From assembly GCA_017405595.1 (NCBI GenBank), contig JAFRAC010000020.1, positions 1 to 64,000 of the forward strand: 64,000 nucleotides of DNA, read 5' to 3'. The notes under the pieces were generated by a model that ran no database searches, was not told the DNA's origin, and was given only the letters and a program-made list of their open reading frames with translations. This DNA comes from Thermoguttaceae bacterium (GTDB taxonomy: Bacteria; Planctomycetota; Planctomycetia; Pirellulales; Thermoguttaceae). Positions 24,568-35,000 of this stretch are shown piece after piece; within the stretch, counting starts at the first letter, position 1; every line of letters starts with the position of its first letter. The translations under genes were made by a program, and so were the position numbers.

Positions 24568-27399
24568 TTACTGCTGGGGAGGGGTAATCCGGCTCTTGAA
24601 TTCGTATTCTCCGGAAGGGACTTCATAGACGGTATATCCGGGTGTTTCCCGGCCGCGCAGAGGAAGTGCGCCGGCGGTCGCACTCGCCGGCCCGTCGGAG
24701 GGGACGTAGACGGTGGCGGTTGTGTTTACGGGAACAGTCACCTTCATGTAAAACGAACTGTTCTTACGCTGTTTCTGCCAACTGACACTGATCTTGCCGG
24801 CGGGACTGTTAAAGTAGCCCCGAGCCCATTCGAGCGGGGTATCGCCTGATTTCGGCGGATGAATGACGATCTTTTTATAGCCGGGAGTGGCGGGATCGCT
24901 TCGAATTCCGAGAACCGAGTCGATATACCAGGATCCGATGAACAGGAAAGAACTGTGGCAGAGGGAATGACCGGGACGTTTCAGCTCCCATGCCTCCCAG
25001 ATGGTCGTCGCGTCGTGGCCCCGCATAAAGCCCCAGCCGGGATAATCGGTCTGGGAGGCCATTGTGTAAATGAGGTCGTCGCGCCCTTCCTGACGCAGCC
25101 ATCGGAAGAGGAGCGCACCGCCGGTGATTCCGACGCCGACATGACCGTGCTCTTCGTCGAGAATCCTTTTTTCGAGGCGGTCTTTGACCCGCTGCAGCTC
25201 TTCCGCAGGGGGAACCTCGGCCAGGAGCGCCGCCGCGAGAATCGAAGTTTTGCCGGTGCCGTACGTGGCGTCTTCGGGGTGGAAGTACTTCTCGTTGATC
25301 GCACGGCGGCTCTCCTCGGCAAGACGGGTCCATTCGGCCTCCTTTTCGGTTTTGCCGAGCGCCCGGGCGATTTTTGCGGCGGTACGCAGATTAAAAACGC
25401 GGTACATATTGTTGAAGCAGACGAGCTCTTCCTTGTCATTTTCGGGACCGTCGGGAGCGCCCGGCCAGAGCCAGTCGCCGAGGAACGTCCAGGGTTCGCC
25501 GTAGTAGCGGAGAAGGCCGTCGCTGACGTAACAGTTTAAAAACCCGAGCCAGCGGTCGATCAGTTCCCAGTTCTCTTCCAGAATTTGGATATCGCCGTAC
25601 GCGTTGTAATAGAACCAGGGGAGTGTGACAACAATCCCTCCCCAGGCCGGCCCCCCGCCGCCGAAATAGGTGGGAGCGGTGTTCGGGAGAGTCCCTTTGA
25701 GCGCGGCGTCGCGCTGGCCGGGATTGATGTTTTCGATGTCGTTGAGCCATTCCTGATATTGGCCCTGAACATCGCGCCAGTCTTCCATCCATTTCTTGTA
25801 GAAGGCGTCGAGCCGGTAGTGGAACATCCCGGTTTCGCAGGTGGCATGGGCGTCGCCGCCGTAGCCCATTCGCTCGCGCTGCGAGCAATCGACGATACAG
25901 CCGCCGATCGAGAGGTTTTCGTAGGTCCACATGACCGTATCGTGTATCCAGTTTTGAAGATCGTCTGAACACTGAAATGACGCGACCGGTTCGTAGTCGG
26001 TTCGGATCGACCAGCCGCGGAACTGGTCGCGGGCCGGGGCTTTTTTCAGACCGCGGACGGTAATCCAGCGCCCGGCGCTGTAGTTGAATCTGTTCCGAAA
26101 ATGCCCGTGTCCGGTACGGTCGATTTTGATTCTGCTGAACAGATTGAAGGTCATTTCAATGTCGGGATATTCCGAAAAGCGGAACTCGATAATGTCGCCG
26201 GGATCTCCCTGAACGTCGATTCCCATGAAACCCGCGAAATTTTTCCCCATGTCGACCTGCCAGGTGTTTTCGCCTGTCTCGACGATTTCGACCGGGGTCA
26301 GGAGTGTCGTCTGGCGGTTTTTCTCGACCCGTTGGGGCGAGACGGCGAGGCTGGGATGGTAAACGGTACTTGCCTGCCAGTAGGAATCGTCGTAAGAGGT
26401 TTGGGCCCAGTCGGTGGTGCTGACATCGGCATCCTGGAACTCGCCGCCGTAATGGGCGAACCACCATTGTCCGAGAAGCTTGTTTCCGCTCTGGGCAAAC
26501 AGCCAGGAGGCGTCGGTGGCGATCCGTTCGGTTTGGTCTCCGGTGACAATGTCGCACTGAGCCTTGAATATCGGGGCGTTGGGCCGGTCCTCGGTTTTGT
26601 AGTCGCCGAAAACGCTCCACCCGGCACCGAGCCAGACGGCGATCACGTTTTTGCCGGGGGTCAGAAAGGGGGCAATATCGTAGGTGATATACCGGGCGCG
26701 GTGCTTGTGGTCGGTCATGCAGGGAGAGAGAACCGCGTCATCGACCTTTGTGCCGTTCACGTACAGTTCGTGGTAACCGACCGAAGCGAGATGCAGGAGC
26801 GCGCTGTCCGGCCGAGCGTCGAGTGTGAACGTTTTTCGGAACCAGGGATCAAACGGCCGGTCGCTGCCGTCTTCCTCTTCGGCGGTATACTCTAAACCGG
26901 TGCCGATCCACTCGGCGGTCCATTCGGAAGGGGAAAGAAGGGCGGTGGTCCATTTTGCGATACCGCTCGGACTCGATTCACCCCCTTGGTTGTCGCGGAC
27001 GCGGACATTCCAGTAGCAGGTTTGGTTTGACCGGAGGGGGAGACCGTCGTAAGGGATCAGCCGCGCGGCATCGGACTCAACCCACCCGGAGTCCCAGAGA
27101 ATTTCATCGGGGTTTTCATCGACAAGTCCCGTATCCGAGGAGGCGACCAAAATACGGTAGGCGGTCTGATTCCACCCCCGGAGTTTGGCTCCGTCGGTGG
27201 TGAATTTCCAGCTCAGACGCGGAGCGGGGGTGTCGATATCGAGGGGGTCAACCAGGTTTTCGCAGGTGAGGGCGTTCGGCCGCATGGGAGAAGGTTTTCG
27301 GGTTTCCTGGGCCGTGGAGACCGGAAGAAAGGCTGCGGCGATACCGAGCAGGAGAAACGCGGCCAAACGGAAAAACGAAACGGGAGCTGTTTTCATCAT
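24568..27399 (-). CDS. Secreted alpha-L-rhamnosidase (GH78)
   Basis: The 943-residue protein starts with a signal peptide (FFRLAAFLLLGIAAAFLPV, cleaved after about STAQ). N-terminal beta domains of the Bac_rhamnosid_N type follow (DTPAPRLSWKF, then FRKTFTLDARPDSALLHLAS and YHELYVNGTKVDD). The (alpha/alpha)6 catalytic domain has the acidic motif DCSQRERMGYGGDAH (about 500) and GHDATTIWEAWE (about 795). A C-terminal beta domain ends the protein (PGYKKIVIHPP). It releases L-rhamnose from plant or bacterial glycans outside the cytoplasm. The size is normal for GH78. Two Met codons at the start cannot be distinguished. The downstream OYE-family gene is close enough to be co-transcribed. Confidence 0.92.
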   Translation of the reverse strand: MMKTAPVSFFRLAAFLLLGIAAAFLPVSTAQETRKPSPMRPNALTCENLVDPLDIDTPAPRLSWKFTTDGAKLRGWNQTAYRILVASSDTGLVDENPDEILWDSGWVESDAARLIPYDGLPLRSNQTCYWNVRVRDNQGGESSPSGIAKWTTALLSPSEWTAEWIGTGLEYTAEEEDGSDRPFDPWFRKTFTLDARPDSALLHLASVGYHELYVNGTKVDDAVLSPCMTDHKHRARYITYDIAPFLTPGKNVIAVWLGAGWSVFGDYKTEDRPNAPIFKAQCDIVTGDQTERIATDASWLFAQSGNKLLGQWWFAHYGGEFQDADVSTTDWAQTSYDDSYWQASTVYHPSLAVSPQRVEKNRQTTLLTPVEIVETGENTWQVDMGKNFAGFMGIDVQGDPGDIIEFRFSEYPDIEMTFNLFSRIKIDRTGHGHFRNRFNYSAGRWITVRGLKKAPARDQFRGWSIRTDYEPVASFQCSDDLQNWIHDTVMWTYENLSIGGCIVDCSQRERMGYGGDAHATCETGMFHYRLDAFYKKWMEDWRDVQGQYQEWLNDIENINPGQRDAALKGTLPNTAPTYFGGGGPAWGGIVVTLPWFYYNAYGDIQILEENWELIDRWLGFLNCYVSDGLLRYYGEPWTFLGDWLWPGAPDGPENDKEELVCFNNMYRVFNLRTAAKIARALGKTEKEAEWTRLAEESRRAINEKYFHPEDATYGTGKTSILAAALLAEVPPAEELQRVKDRLEKRILDEEHGHVGVGITGGALLFRWLRQEGRDDLIYTMASQTDYPGWGFMRGHDATTIWEAWELKRPGHSLCHSSFLFIGSWYIDSVLGIRSDPATPGYKKIVIHPPKSGDTPLEWARGYFNSPAGKISVSWQKQRKNSSFYMKVTVPVNTTATVYVPSDGPASATAGALPLRGRETPGYTVYEVPSGEYEFKSRITPPQQ

Positions 27400-27663
27400 T
27401 TTTGATGCCCTGAGACTTTTGTGATGATGTTGTTAAAAACCGCCGGAATTATACCAGCTGAAGCGAGAAAGAGCAAACTGAAATTCTCTTTTGCGGGCGA
27501 TTCTTCCCGCCTCTTTCCAAAAGAGCCGAAAGAGGGTACACTCTCTAGGAGCCGGGAACTTTATTTCTCCCCTCGAATGCGGCGGAACCTCTTTTTTCCT
27601 TTTCGGCAAAAAGCTTCCGCACGTTTTCCGGAGGGAAAAGCCGTTAAAAACGAAGAGAGCGCG

Positions 27664-28581
27664 ATGTCGAAGAAGAAGCTGTCCGTCAAACTTGGTCCGT
27701 TAACATTGCCGAACCCGATTCTGACCGCGTCGGGCACTTTCGGTTACGCTAAAGAAATTGCGGGGCTTTATGACCTTTCCCGGCTGGGCGGGATTATCCC
27801 CAAAACAATCACGCTGGCGCCCCGGCCCGGGAACAAACCTCCCCGAACGGTCGAAGTCACTGCGGGACTTTTAAACGCAATCGGTTTGGATAACGACGGC
27901 GCGGACGAGTTCTTAGCGAAAAAACTCCCATGGCTTCGCGGAACGGGCGCCCCGATTATCGTCAGTTTTGCCGCGAAGAAGATCGATGAGTGTGCTCTTT
28001 TTGCCGAAAAATTCAATGCGGCCGACGGCATCGCGGCTCTGGAACTGAATATCAGCTGTCCGAACGTTTCCGGAGGGGTCGATTTCGGAACCGATCCGGC
28101 TTTGTGCGAGAAGATCGTTTCGGAGATGAAAAAGTATTGCCGGCTCCCACTTTGTGTGAAACTTTCGCCGAACGTAACCGCGATCGCCGAAATCGCGAAA
28201 GCCGCCGAGGCCGGCGGCGCCGATATCATTTCGGCCATTAACACCCTTTACGGTTTGGCGGTCGACTGGCGCCGCCGCATCCCGAGGATCGGGAACGGCT
28301 ATGCCGGATACAGCGGTCCGGCGGTGAAACCGGTGGCGCTCCGCTGCGTCAGCCAAATTTACCGTGCGGTGAAGATTCCGGTGATCGGGATCGGCGGGAT
28401 TGAGTGCGCCGAGGACGTGATGGAATTCCTTGTGGCCGGGGCTTCCGCGGTTGAGGTCGGAACGGCGAATTTCTACCGTCCCGATGCCCCGATCCGTATT
28501 CTGGACGAACTTCCGCGCCTTTTGGACGAGGCGGGAGTTTCGTCGGCTGCCGATCTGGTCGGAACGCTGAAATTTTCGTAG
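27664..28581 (+). CDS. pyrD: Dihydroorotate dehydrogenase, class 1B type
   Basis: The 306-residue FMN enzyme of pyrimidine synthesis starts at MSKKKLSVKLGPL; the frame continues upstream but without family likeness. It has NPILTASGTFGYAKE, the KTITLAPRPGN loop and NAIGLDN. The catalytic base is Cys, in ELNISCPNVSGG (about residue 128), as in class 1 enzymes. FMN-phosphate binding segments are IPVIGIGGIE and AVEVGTANF. The sequence features are those of class 1B, which normally works with the Fe-S/FAD subunit PyrK and NAD. No pyrK is present in the window; the next gene is an unrelated type of flavoprotein 55 bases downstream. Confidence 0.92.
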   Translation: MSKKKLSVKLGPLTLPNPILTASGTFGYAKEIAGLYDLSRLGGIIPKTITLAPRPGNKPPRTVEVTAGLLNAIGLDNDGADEFLAKKLPWLRGTGAPIIVSFAAKKIDECALFAEKFNAADGIAALELNISCPNVSGGVDFGTDPALCEKIVSEMKKYCRLPLCVKLSPNVTAIAEIAKAAEAGGADIISAINTLYGLAVDWRRRIPRIGNGYAGYSGPAVKPVALRCVSQIYRAVKIPVIGIGGIECAEDVMEFLVAGASAVEVGTANFYRPDAPIRILDELPRLLDEAGVSSAADLVGTLKFS

Positions 28582-28636
28582 AAGCGCTTCTTCTTTTCAG
28601 ACTGCCGGAGCGGCAAAACCGTAAAGCGAGGAAACC

Positions 28637-30646
28637 ATGAAACGGACGCCGATCAGAAAGATTCACACACTTGTACTCGGAAGCGGCGCGGCCGGGCTGG
28701 CCGCCGCGGTACGTCTCAGACGGGAAGGCTGCGAAGATATCGCGATTCTGACCGAAGATCTCCGTTTCGGCACATCCGTCAACGCCGGCAGCGATAAGCA
28801 GACCTATTATAAACTCGGCCTTTACGGCGGACAGAACGATTCGCCCCGCGCTCTGGCCGAGACGTATCTTTCGGGGGGGAGCGCCGATCCGGAAGTCGCC
28901 CTGACGGAATCGGCCCTTTCGGTCCGCGCTTTTTTTCATCTCGTCAATCTGGGCGTTCCGTTCCCGCACGACCGTTTCGGCCAGTATATCGGGTACAAAA
29001 CCGATCATGACCCGCTTCGCCGCGCGACCAGCTGCGGACCGTATACCTCGCGCGAGATGTGCCGCGCCCTGATCCGCGAAGTGAAGCGGCTGGGAATACC
29101 GATTCTCGAACAGCGTTCGGCGGTGAAACTGGCGGCGGCCGGCCAGGCCGGGGAAAAGCGGATTTGCGGCCTTGTCGCGGTCAATACGCTCGAAAACGCG
29201 TGGGAGTGTTACTGCTGTGAAAATTTGATTTTCGCAGTCGGAGGGCCGGGAGGCCTCTACGACGCGAGCGTCTATCCGAGTTCCCAGTTCGGCGCGATCG
29301 GTCTTGCCCTGGAGATCGGCGCGGCGGCATGCTCTTTGCCCGAAAGCCAATTCGGATTGGCGTCGGTTACCGATATGACCGGCCGGGACATGAAGGCCGA
29401 TGAAATCTGCGACCGGCCGGCGTCGTTTCGATGGAATGTTTCCGGAACCTATATGCAGGTCCTCCCCCGGTTCATTTCGACCGGACCGGAGGGGAGCGGC
29501 GGGGAGCGGGAATTCCTGCGCAGCTATTTTCCGGAACTCGGACAGATGAACAGCCTTGTTTTTCTCAAAGGTTATCAGTGGCCATTCGACGCGCGGAAGC
29601 TTCCCGGCGGCTCTTCCCTGATCGATATGGCGGTTTTTTATGAAACCGCCATTCTCGGACGGCGTGTGTTTCTTGATTTTCGGACCGATCCGGCCGATTT
29701 TTCGTTCGGCGCTCTTTCGGCGGAAGCGCGGGAATATCTCGAAAAATCGGAGGCGCTTCTCGAGACCCCGCTGGCGCGTCTCGAAAAGATGAATCCCGGA
29801 GCCGTTGAGCTCTATCGGGATCACGGGATCGATCTGGCTACGGAACCGCTTGAAATCGCGCTTTGTGCCCAGCACAACAACGGCGGTTTGAAAGGGACCG
29901 TCTGGTATGAATCCGAGAATGTGGCGCATCTGTTTCCGGTCGGCGAGGTGAACGGTTCCCACGGCGTGACCCGTCCCGGAGGATCGGCTCTGAACGCCGG
30001 CCAGGTCGGCGCGTTCCGCGCGGCGCAAAAGATCGCTCAGTGCTATTCCGGCTGGACGGTCGATGATGCCGAAGCCGAAAAAGCTCTCCGCGGCGCCCTG
30101 GAGTCGTTAAACGCCTATCTCGGCCGAACCGTCTCGAATCCCGATTACGCCTGGGAAAAAGAACGAAAACGTTTTCAAGTCCGAATGACCCGTTCGGCCG
30201 CCCATCTGCGCCAAAAGGAAGAGGTCAGGAAAGCTCTCGAAGAAACGTCGTCGGAGTGCCGCCGGATACGCACCCGGATGAAAGACCCTTCCCGGGAAGA
30301 GTCTCCCGGGCTTTTACCGGCGGCGGCTGCTGAAATCCTGCGGAACCGGCATCTCCTTTTGGCCCAGGAGGCGTATCTTTCGGCGCTGAACGCCGCGTTC
30401 GAGGCCGGGTCACGCGGTTCCGCCCTTGTTCTGGATACCGTAGGGACGCCGATCCATCGTCTCTTTCCGGACTCGTGGCGCGTTAAACCGGAAGATCCCC
30501 GTTTTCGCGGGTCGATCCTGATGACCTGTTACGATGAAAACCTCGCCGCTTTTACGAGCCGGTGGCGGAAACTCCCGCCGCTTCCCGAGACGGACGAGTG
30601 GTTTGAGAATGTCTGGCGCGCCTATCGGGAAAGGGATTTTTATTGA
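28637..30646 (+). CDS. FAD-binding protein of the fumarate reductase/succinate dehydrogenase flavoprotein family
   Basis: The 669-residue protein has a dinucleotide fold at the start (HTLVLGSGAAGLAAAVRLRR). It continues with a region matching the SdhA/AprA/NadB flavoprotein superfamily: NLIFAVGGPGGLYD at about 200, an AQHNNGGLKGTVWYESEN segment at about 415 and the FAD-contact region VGEVNGSHGVTRPGGSALNAGQVG. No signal peptide or Fe-S partner gene is visible. It starts 55 bases after pyrD and may be co-transcribed with it. The substrate is unknown. The C-terminal 150 residues are helical and charged, as in the superfamily's capping tail. Confidence 0.8.
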   Translation: MKRTPIRKIHTLVLGSGAAGLAAAVRLRREGCEDIAILTEDLRFGTSVNAGSDKQTYYKLGLYGGQNDSPRALAETYLSGGSADPEVALTESALSVRAFFHLVNLGVPFPHDRFGQYIGYKTDHDPLRRATSCGPYTSREMCRALIREVKRLGIPILEQRSAVKLAAAGQAGEKRICGLVAVNTLENAWECYCCENLIFAVGGPGGLYDASVYPSSQFGAIGLALEIGAAACSLPESQFGLASVTDMTGRDMKADEICDRPASFRWNVSGTYMQVLPRFISTGPEGSGGEREFLRSYFPELGQMNSLVFLKGYQWPFDARKLPGGSSLIDMAVFYETAILGRRVFLDFRTDPADFSFGALSAEAREYLEKSEALLETPLARLEKMNPGAVELYRDHGIDLATEPLEIALCAQHNNGGLKGTVWYESENVAHLFPVGEVNGSHGVTRPGGSALNAGQVGAFRAAQKIAQCYSGWTVDDAEAEKALRGALESLNAYLGRTVSNPDYAWEKERKRFQVRMTRSAAHLRQKEEVRKALEETSSECRRIRTRMKDPSREESPGLLPAAAAEILRNRHLLLAQEAYLSALNAAFEAGSRGSALVLDTVGTPIHRLFPDSWRVKPEDPRFRGSILMTCYDENLAAFTSRWRKLPPLPETDEWFENVWRAYRERDFY

Positions 30647-30670
30647 ATTCGCGCCCGTTTCGACTATAAT
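30643..30670 (+). promoter_or_regulatory. Promoter TTGAAT-16-TATAAT
   Basis: Near-consensus boxes straddle the stop of the flavoprotein gene and stand about 60 bases before the efflux adaptor start. Confidence 0.65.
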
Positions 30671-30730
30671 GAACCTTGTGTTTTTAGTCTGGAAAGTTAT
30701 TCCTTCACTGCGTAAACGGCTCGGTATCCA

Positions 30731-31996
30731 ATGAAAACGGTCTATTATCGGTCAGTTTTCCTTTTCGTCGGTCTCGCCGCTTTTCTTCTTTCAGGCTGTG
30801 ACCTTTGGAACAGGATGATGGGAAAAAATGATGCGGAAGATCGGGTTAAGCGCACCTCCATCCCGGTCGAGACGATGAACCCTCTCCGCCGCGACGTGAT
30901 CGATTACGAGGAGTTTACCGGCGATACCCGCGCCGTTGACGATGTGACGATTCAGGCCCAGGTTTCGGGGATCCTGACCAAGTGCGATTTTGCCGAAGGG
31001 GCTTTTGTTAAGAAGAACGACATTCTTTTCGAGATTGAGCCGGAACTCTACCAGGCGGCGCTCGACACCGCGGTCGGGAACCTGAACAGCGCGAGAGGGG
31101 AATTGGCGGTTCTTCGCGCACGCGAACCTCAGCTGCGGATCGAACGGGACCGGAACGCGAAGCTTCTCGCCTCGAACGCCGTTTCGCGTTCCGATTTCGA
31201 CGAGGCGAAAGCCGCTCATGACGAGTGTCTCGCCAAAATCGAAAAGGCGGATGCCGACATTCTCAAAGCCGAGGCCGAAGTCCAAGAGGCTTTGATCAAT
31301 TTAAAATACACGAAGATTCTTTCGCCGATCGACGGCTATATTTCCCGCAAACTCGTGACCGAGGGGAATCTGATTCGGGACCATCAAACGGAACTGGCCC
31401 AGATCGTTTCTCATGACCCCATTTACGTTTTCTTTTACATTGACGAGACAACTTTTCTCAAGCTGATCGAAAACGCGAAGCAGCAGGCCGCAGCCGGGAC
31501 CGATCCGGAAGAACTGCATATCGAGTTTCGGCTGACCAGCGAAGAATCCTGGACCGATCCGGACGGGAAACCCCTCCATGCGGGAACGGTACGCTATTCC
31601 GATCCGCAGATGGATGCGGCCTCGGGAACATTGCTTCTGCGGGCGACCTGCCCGAATCCCCGTGCTGCGGACGCCCAGGTCAGCGAGATCATTCCGGGGA
31701 TGATGGTTCACATCCGGATTCCCGTAACGAGCCGTTATTCGGCCCTTGTGGTTCCAGAGGAAGCGTTCGGAACGGAACAGGGAACCCGGTACCTTTACGT
31801 GAAAGATGCCGAGGGGAAAGCCCAAATGCGCCGTCCCCAGCTCGGTCCGCTGCAGGAGGACGGCATGCGGGTTGTCCGTTCGGGGATCGAGGAAACCGAC
31901 GAGGTGATCGTCAGCGGGCTGCTCCGTCTGAGGCCCGGTTCCGAGGTCGAGGCGAAAGAGACGACACTCGAAAAGCTTCGCCGCGGAATAGAGTGA
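30731..31996 (+). CDS. RND efflux periplasmic adaptor lipoprotein
   Basis: The 421-residue protein is anchored as a lipoprotein (hydrophobic start, LLSGC with Cys23). It has the membrane-fusion-protein order: barrel-sandwich half-motif VSGILTKCDFAEGAFVKKND, an alpha-helical hairpin at about 100-190 rich in Ala and Glu, the second lipoyl half YTKILSPIDGYISRKLV, then beta-barrel and membrane-proximal domains. It links an RND pump in the inner membrane to an outer-membrane channel. The pump gene follows after 45 bases. No TolC-like channel gene lies in the window, so it must be shared or encoded elsewhere. Confidence 0.92.
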   Translation: MKTVYYRSVFLFVGLAAFLLSGCDLWNRMMGKNDAEDRVKRTSIPVETMNPLRRDVIDYEEFTGDTRAVDDVTIQAQVSGILTKCDFAEGAFVKKNDILFEIEPELYQAALDTAVGNLNSARGELAVLRAREPQLRIERDRNAKLLASNAVSRSDFDEAKAAHDECLAKIEKADADILKAEAEVQEALINLKYTKILSPIDGYISRKLVTEGNLIRDHQTELAQIVSHDPIYVFFYIDETTFLKLIENAKQQAAAGTDPEELHIEFRLTSEESWTDPDGKPLHAGTVRYSDPQMDAASGTLLLRATCPNPRAADAQVSEIIPGMMVHIRIPVTSRYSALVVPEEAFGTEQGTRYLYVKDAEGKAQMRRPQLGPLQEDGMRVVRSGIEETDEVIVSGLLRLRPGSEVEAKETTLEKLRRGIE

Positions 31997-32041
31997 TTCG
32001 AGACCCTTTTTGCGGCATCTTTCGCCCGAGAGGATTCCGAC

Positions 32042-35000
32042 ATGTTTGCCCGTTTTTTTATTGACCGCCCCATATTCGCCTGCGTTCTGTCGATTCTGAT
32101 CGTCATTACCGGTGCGATCTCTTATTACAATCTTCCGCAGGCCCAATATCCGAATGTCGCTCCGCCGACGATCTTTGTGAACGCCCATTATCCGGGCGCC
32201 GATGCGCAGACGCTTTCCGAAACGGTCGCGATTCCCCTCGAAGAGCAGATCAACGGGGTCGAAGATATGCTCTACATGGAGTCGGTCTGCACCAACGACG
32301 GCGTTTGCCGCCTGATCGTGACGTTCAAGGTCGGAACAGATCTGAACATGGCTCAGGTTCTGGTTCAGAACCGGGTCGGGGTCGCGACGCCGAAACTTCC
32401 CGCGGTGACCCGTTCGCTCGGTGTGACCACCCGCAAACGGAGCCCGACGGTGATCCTCTACGTGAACTTCTTTTCGGAGGTCTACGATCAGATCTTTTTG
32501 AGCAACTACGTGCGGCTCAATGTGCGGGATGTGATCGCGCGCCTGCCGGGGGTCGGCGACACGTCGATTTACGGCGAAAAGGAATACAGTATGCGGATCT
32601 GGCTCGACCCGGACAAGATGCAGATTCGGCGCCTTTCGGCGGAAGATGTCGCCGACGCGATCGAAAACCAGAACACGCAGGTTGCCGCCGGTCAGCTCGG
32701 CCAGCAGCCGCTCGACGACCCGGTGATGTTCCAGTACATCCTTCGGACGCAGGGCCGCCTGCCCGATGTTGAGTCGTTCGAGAATATTGTTGTCAAAGCC
32801 GACAGCGACGGGCGCATCACGCTTCTTAAAGATGTTGCCCGCGTCGAAATCGGCGCCAAATCGATTGACGTGGTCAATTACCTCGACGGGAATCTTTCGC
32901 CGATCGACCCCCGGTACGACTCGGCCGCCAATGTTTCGGCCGACAGGACATACCGGGCGCTCCCCGGCTGTACACTGGCGGTTTCGCAGCTGCCCGACGC
33001 CAACGCACTTGATACGGCCCGGGTTGTCAAGGAAAAAATGGTGGAACTGGGGCAGAAGTTTCCGTCGGACATGAAATACACCATCGTTTTCGACACCACC
33101 CCCTTTATTGAGGAGTCGATTACCGAGGTTAAACATACGCTTCGCGACGCGGTCATTTTGGTCGCCCTGGTCGTCTTTTTGTTTCTGCAGTCGTGGCGGG
33201 CGGCGCTGATCCCTCTTTTGGCAGTGCCCGTTTCGCTGATCGGGACCTTTTCGGCGATGTCGGCGTTCGGATTCAGCCTGAACAATCTTTCCCTTTTCGG
33301 ACTGGTTTTGGCGATCGGGATTGTGGTCGATGACGCCATTGTTGTCGTCGAAAATGTCGAACGGCACATGAGCGCCGGCCTCGACGCCAGGGAGGCGGCG
33401 CGCAAGGCGATGGACGAGGTCTCGGGCGCGCTGGTCGCCATCGCGCTTGTCCTCTGTTGTGTCTTTGTTCCGTGCGCCTTTCTTTCGGGGGTAACGGGAC
33501 AGTTTTTCCGGCAGTTCGCGCTGACGATCGCGATTTCGACCGTGATTTCGGCGTTTAATTCACTGACACTGTCTCCCGCGCTTTCGGCGATCCTTCTGAA
33601 ACCGAAGGGGAGCGGCAGGGGAATCCTCGCCCGTCTGAACGATTGGACCCTCGGCGCATTTTTCCGCCTCTTCAACTTTTCATTCAATCTGACAACCGCC
33701 GTTTACGTGAAATTGGTGCGGGGATTTCTCCGTATCAGTTTGATTGTGATCCTGCTTTACGCGGGGCTGCTCTTTCTGACCTACAAGACGTTCACGAATG
33801 TGCCGACCGGATTTATTCCGATTCAGGACCGCGGCTACCTGATGATGTTTGTTCAGCTGCCCGATTCCTCGTCGCTGGACCGGACACGCGCGGTGATCCG
33901 CCAGATTCAGGATCTCTGTTACGGGAACGAAGAGGAGGGGATCGAACCGGTGCCGGGAATCCGAACGGTGATTTCGACGGTCGGAATGTCGTTTCTGACC
34001 TCCAGTACGTCCTCGAATATGGCATCACTCACGGTGATTCTTGACTCGTTTGAAGAACGGAAAAAATCGGGGATTACCGACGTGATGGTGCAGGAAGAGC
34101 TGACCCGACGGCTCGACGAGCATATTACCATGGCAAGCGTCCGGGTGGTTCGTCCCGCCCCGGTCGACGGGATGGGGTCGTCGAGCGGATTTAAGTTCCA
34201 GCTCCAGGACCGCGGCGACATGGGGGTTTATGTTTTGCAGCAGATGGCCGACGAGATCATCGAGGTTGCTAACGCCGATCCGCGCCTTCGAAATGTCTTA
34301 ACCCAGTACCGCGCCAATTCTCCCCAGAAGTATATTACCGTCGACCGTAAAAAGGCGATCGCCATGGGGATTCCGATCGAGGATATCTTCGACGCTTTCC
34401 AGACCTATCTCGGTTCAAATTACGTGAACGATCTCACTTATGTCGGACGGAATTTCCAAGTGAAGGTGCAGGCCGACGGTCCGTTCCGCAGCCATCAGAC
34501 CGACTTGAACCGGATCCATATCAAAAGCGACAGAGGGGGAATGGTCCCGCTCGGGAGCCTGATGACGATTGAAGACTTTAACGGCCCCCAATCGGTGAGC
34601 CGGTTCAACATGTATCCTTCGGCGGCGATCATCGGCGCGCCCGCCGAAGGGGTCAGTTCCGGCGAGAGCCTTAAAGTTATGGAGAACATCGCCGCCGACA
34701 TGCTGCCGAACACGATGAACTACGAGTGGTGTGAACTGGCTTATCTCGAGAAGGCCGCGGGGAATACCGCGATTTTGACCTTCCTCTTTGCCATTTTGTT
34801 CGTTTTCCTGGTTCTCGCCGCTCTTTACGAGTCGTGGACACTCCCCCTGGCAATCATTATGGTGGTGCCGATGTGCCTGCTCAGTTCACTTATCGGCGTC
34901 ATCCTCTGCCGGCTGGACATGAACATCTTCACACAGATCGGTTTTCTCGTCCTGATGGGGCTGGCGTGCAAGAACGCCATTCTGATCGTGGAGTTCGCCA

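Noticed and set aside
28349-30028. A very long open frame antisense to the flavoprotein gene
   Set aside because: It lies fully opposite a gene with clear family motifs, has an arginine/proline-rich, domain-free translation and no RBS; it is a codon-bias shadow.
31301-33367. A 688-codon antisense frame across the efflux adaptor and pump
   Set aside because: No recognisable domains; both sense genes are unmistakable. Long antisense frames are common at this base composition.
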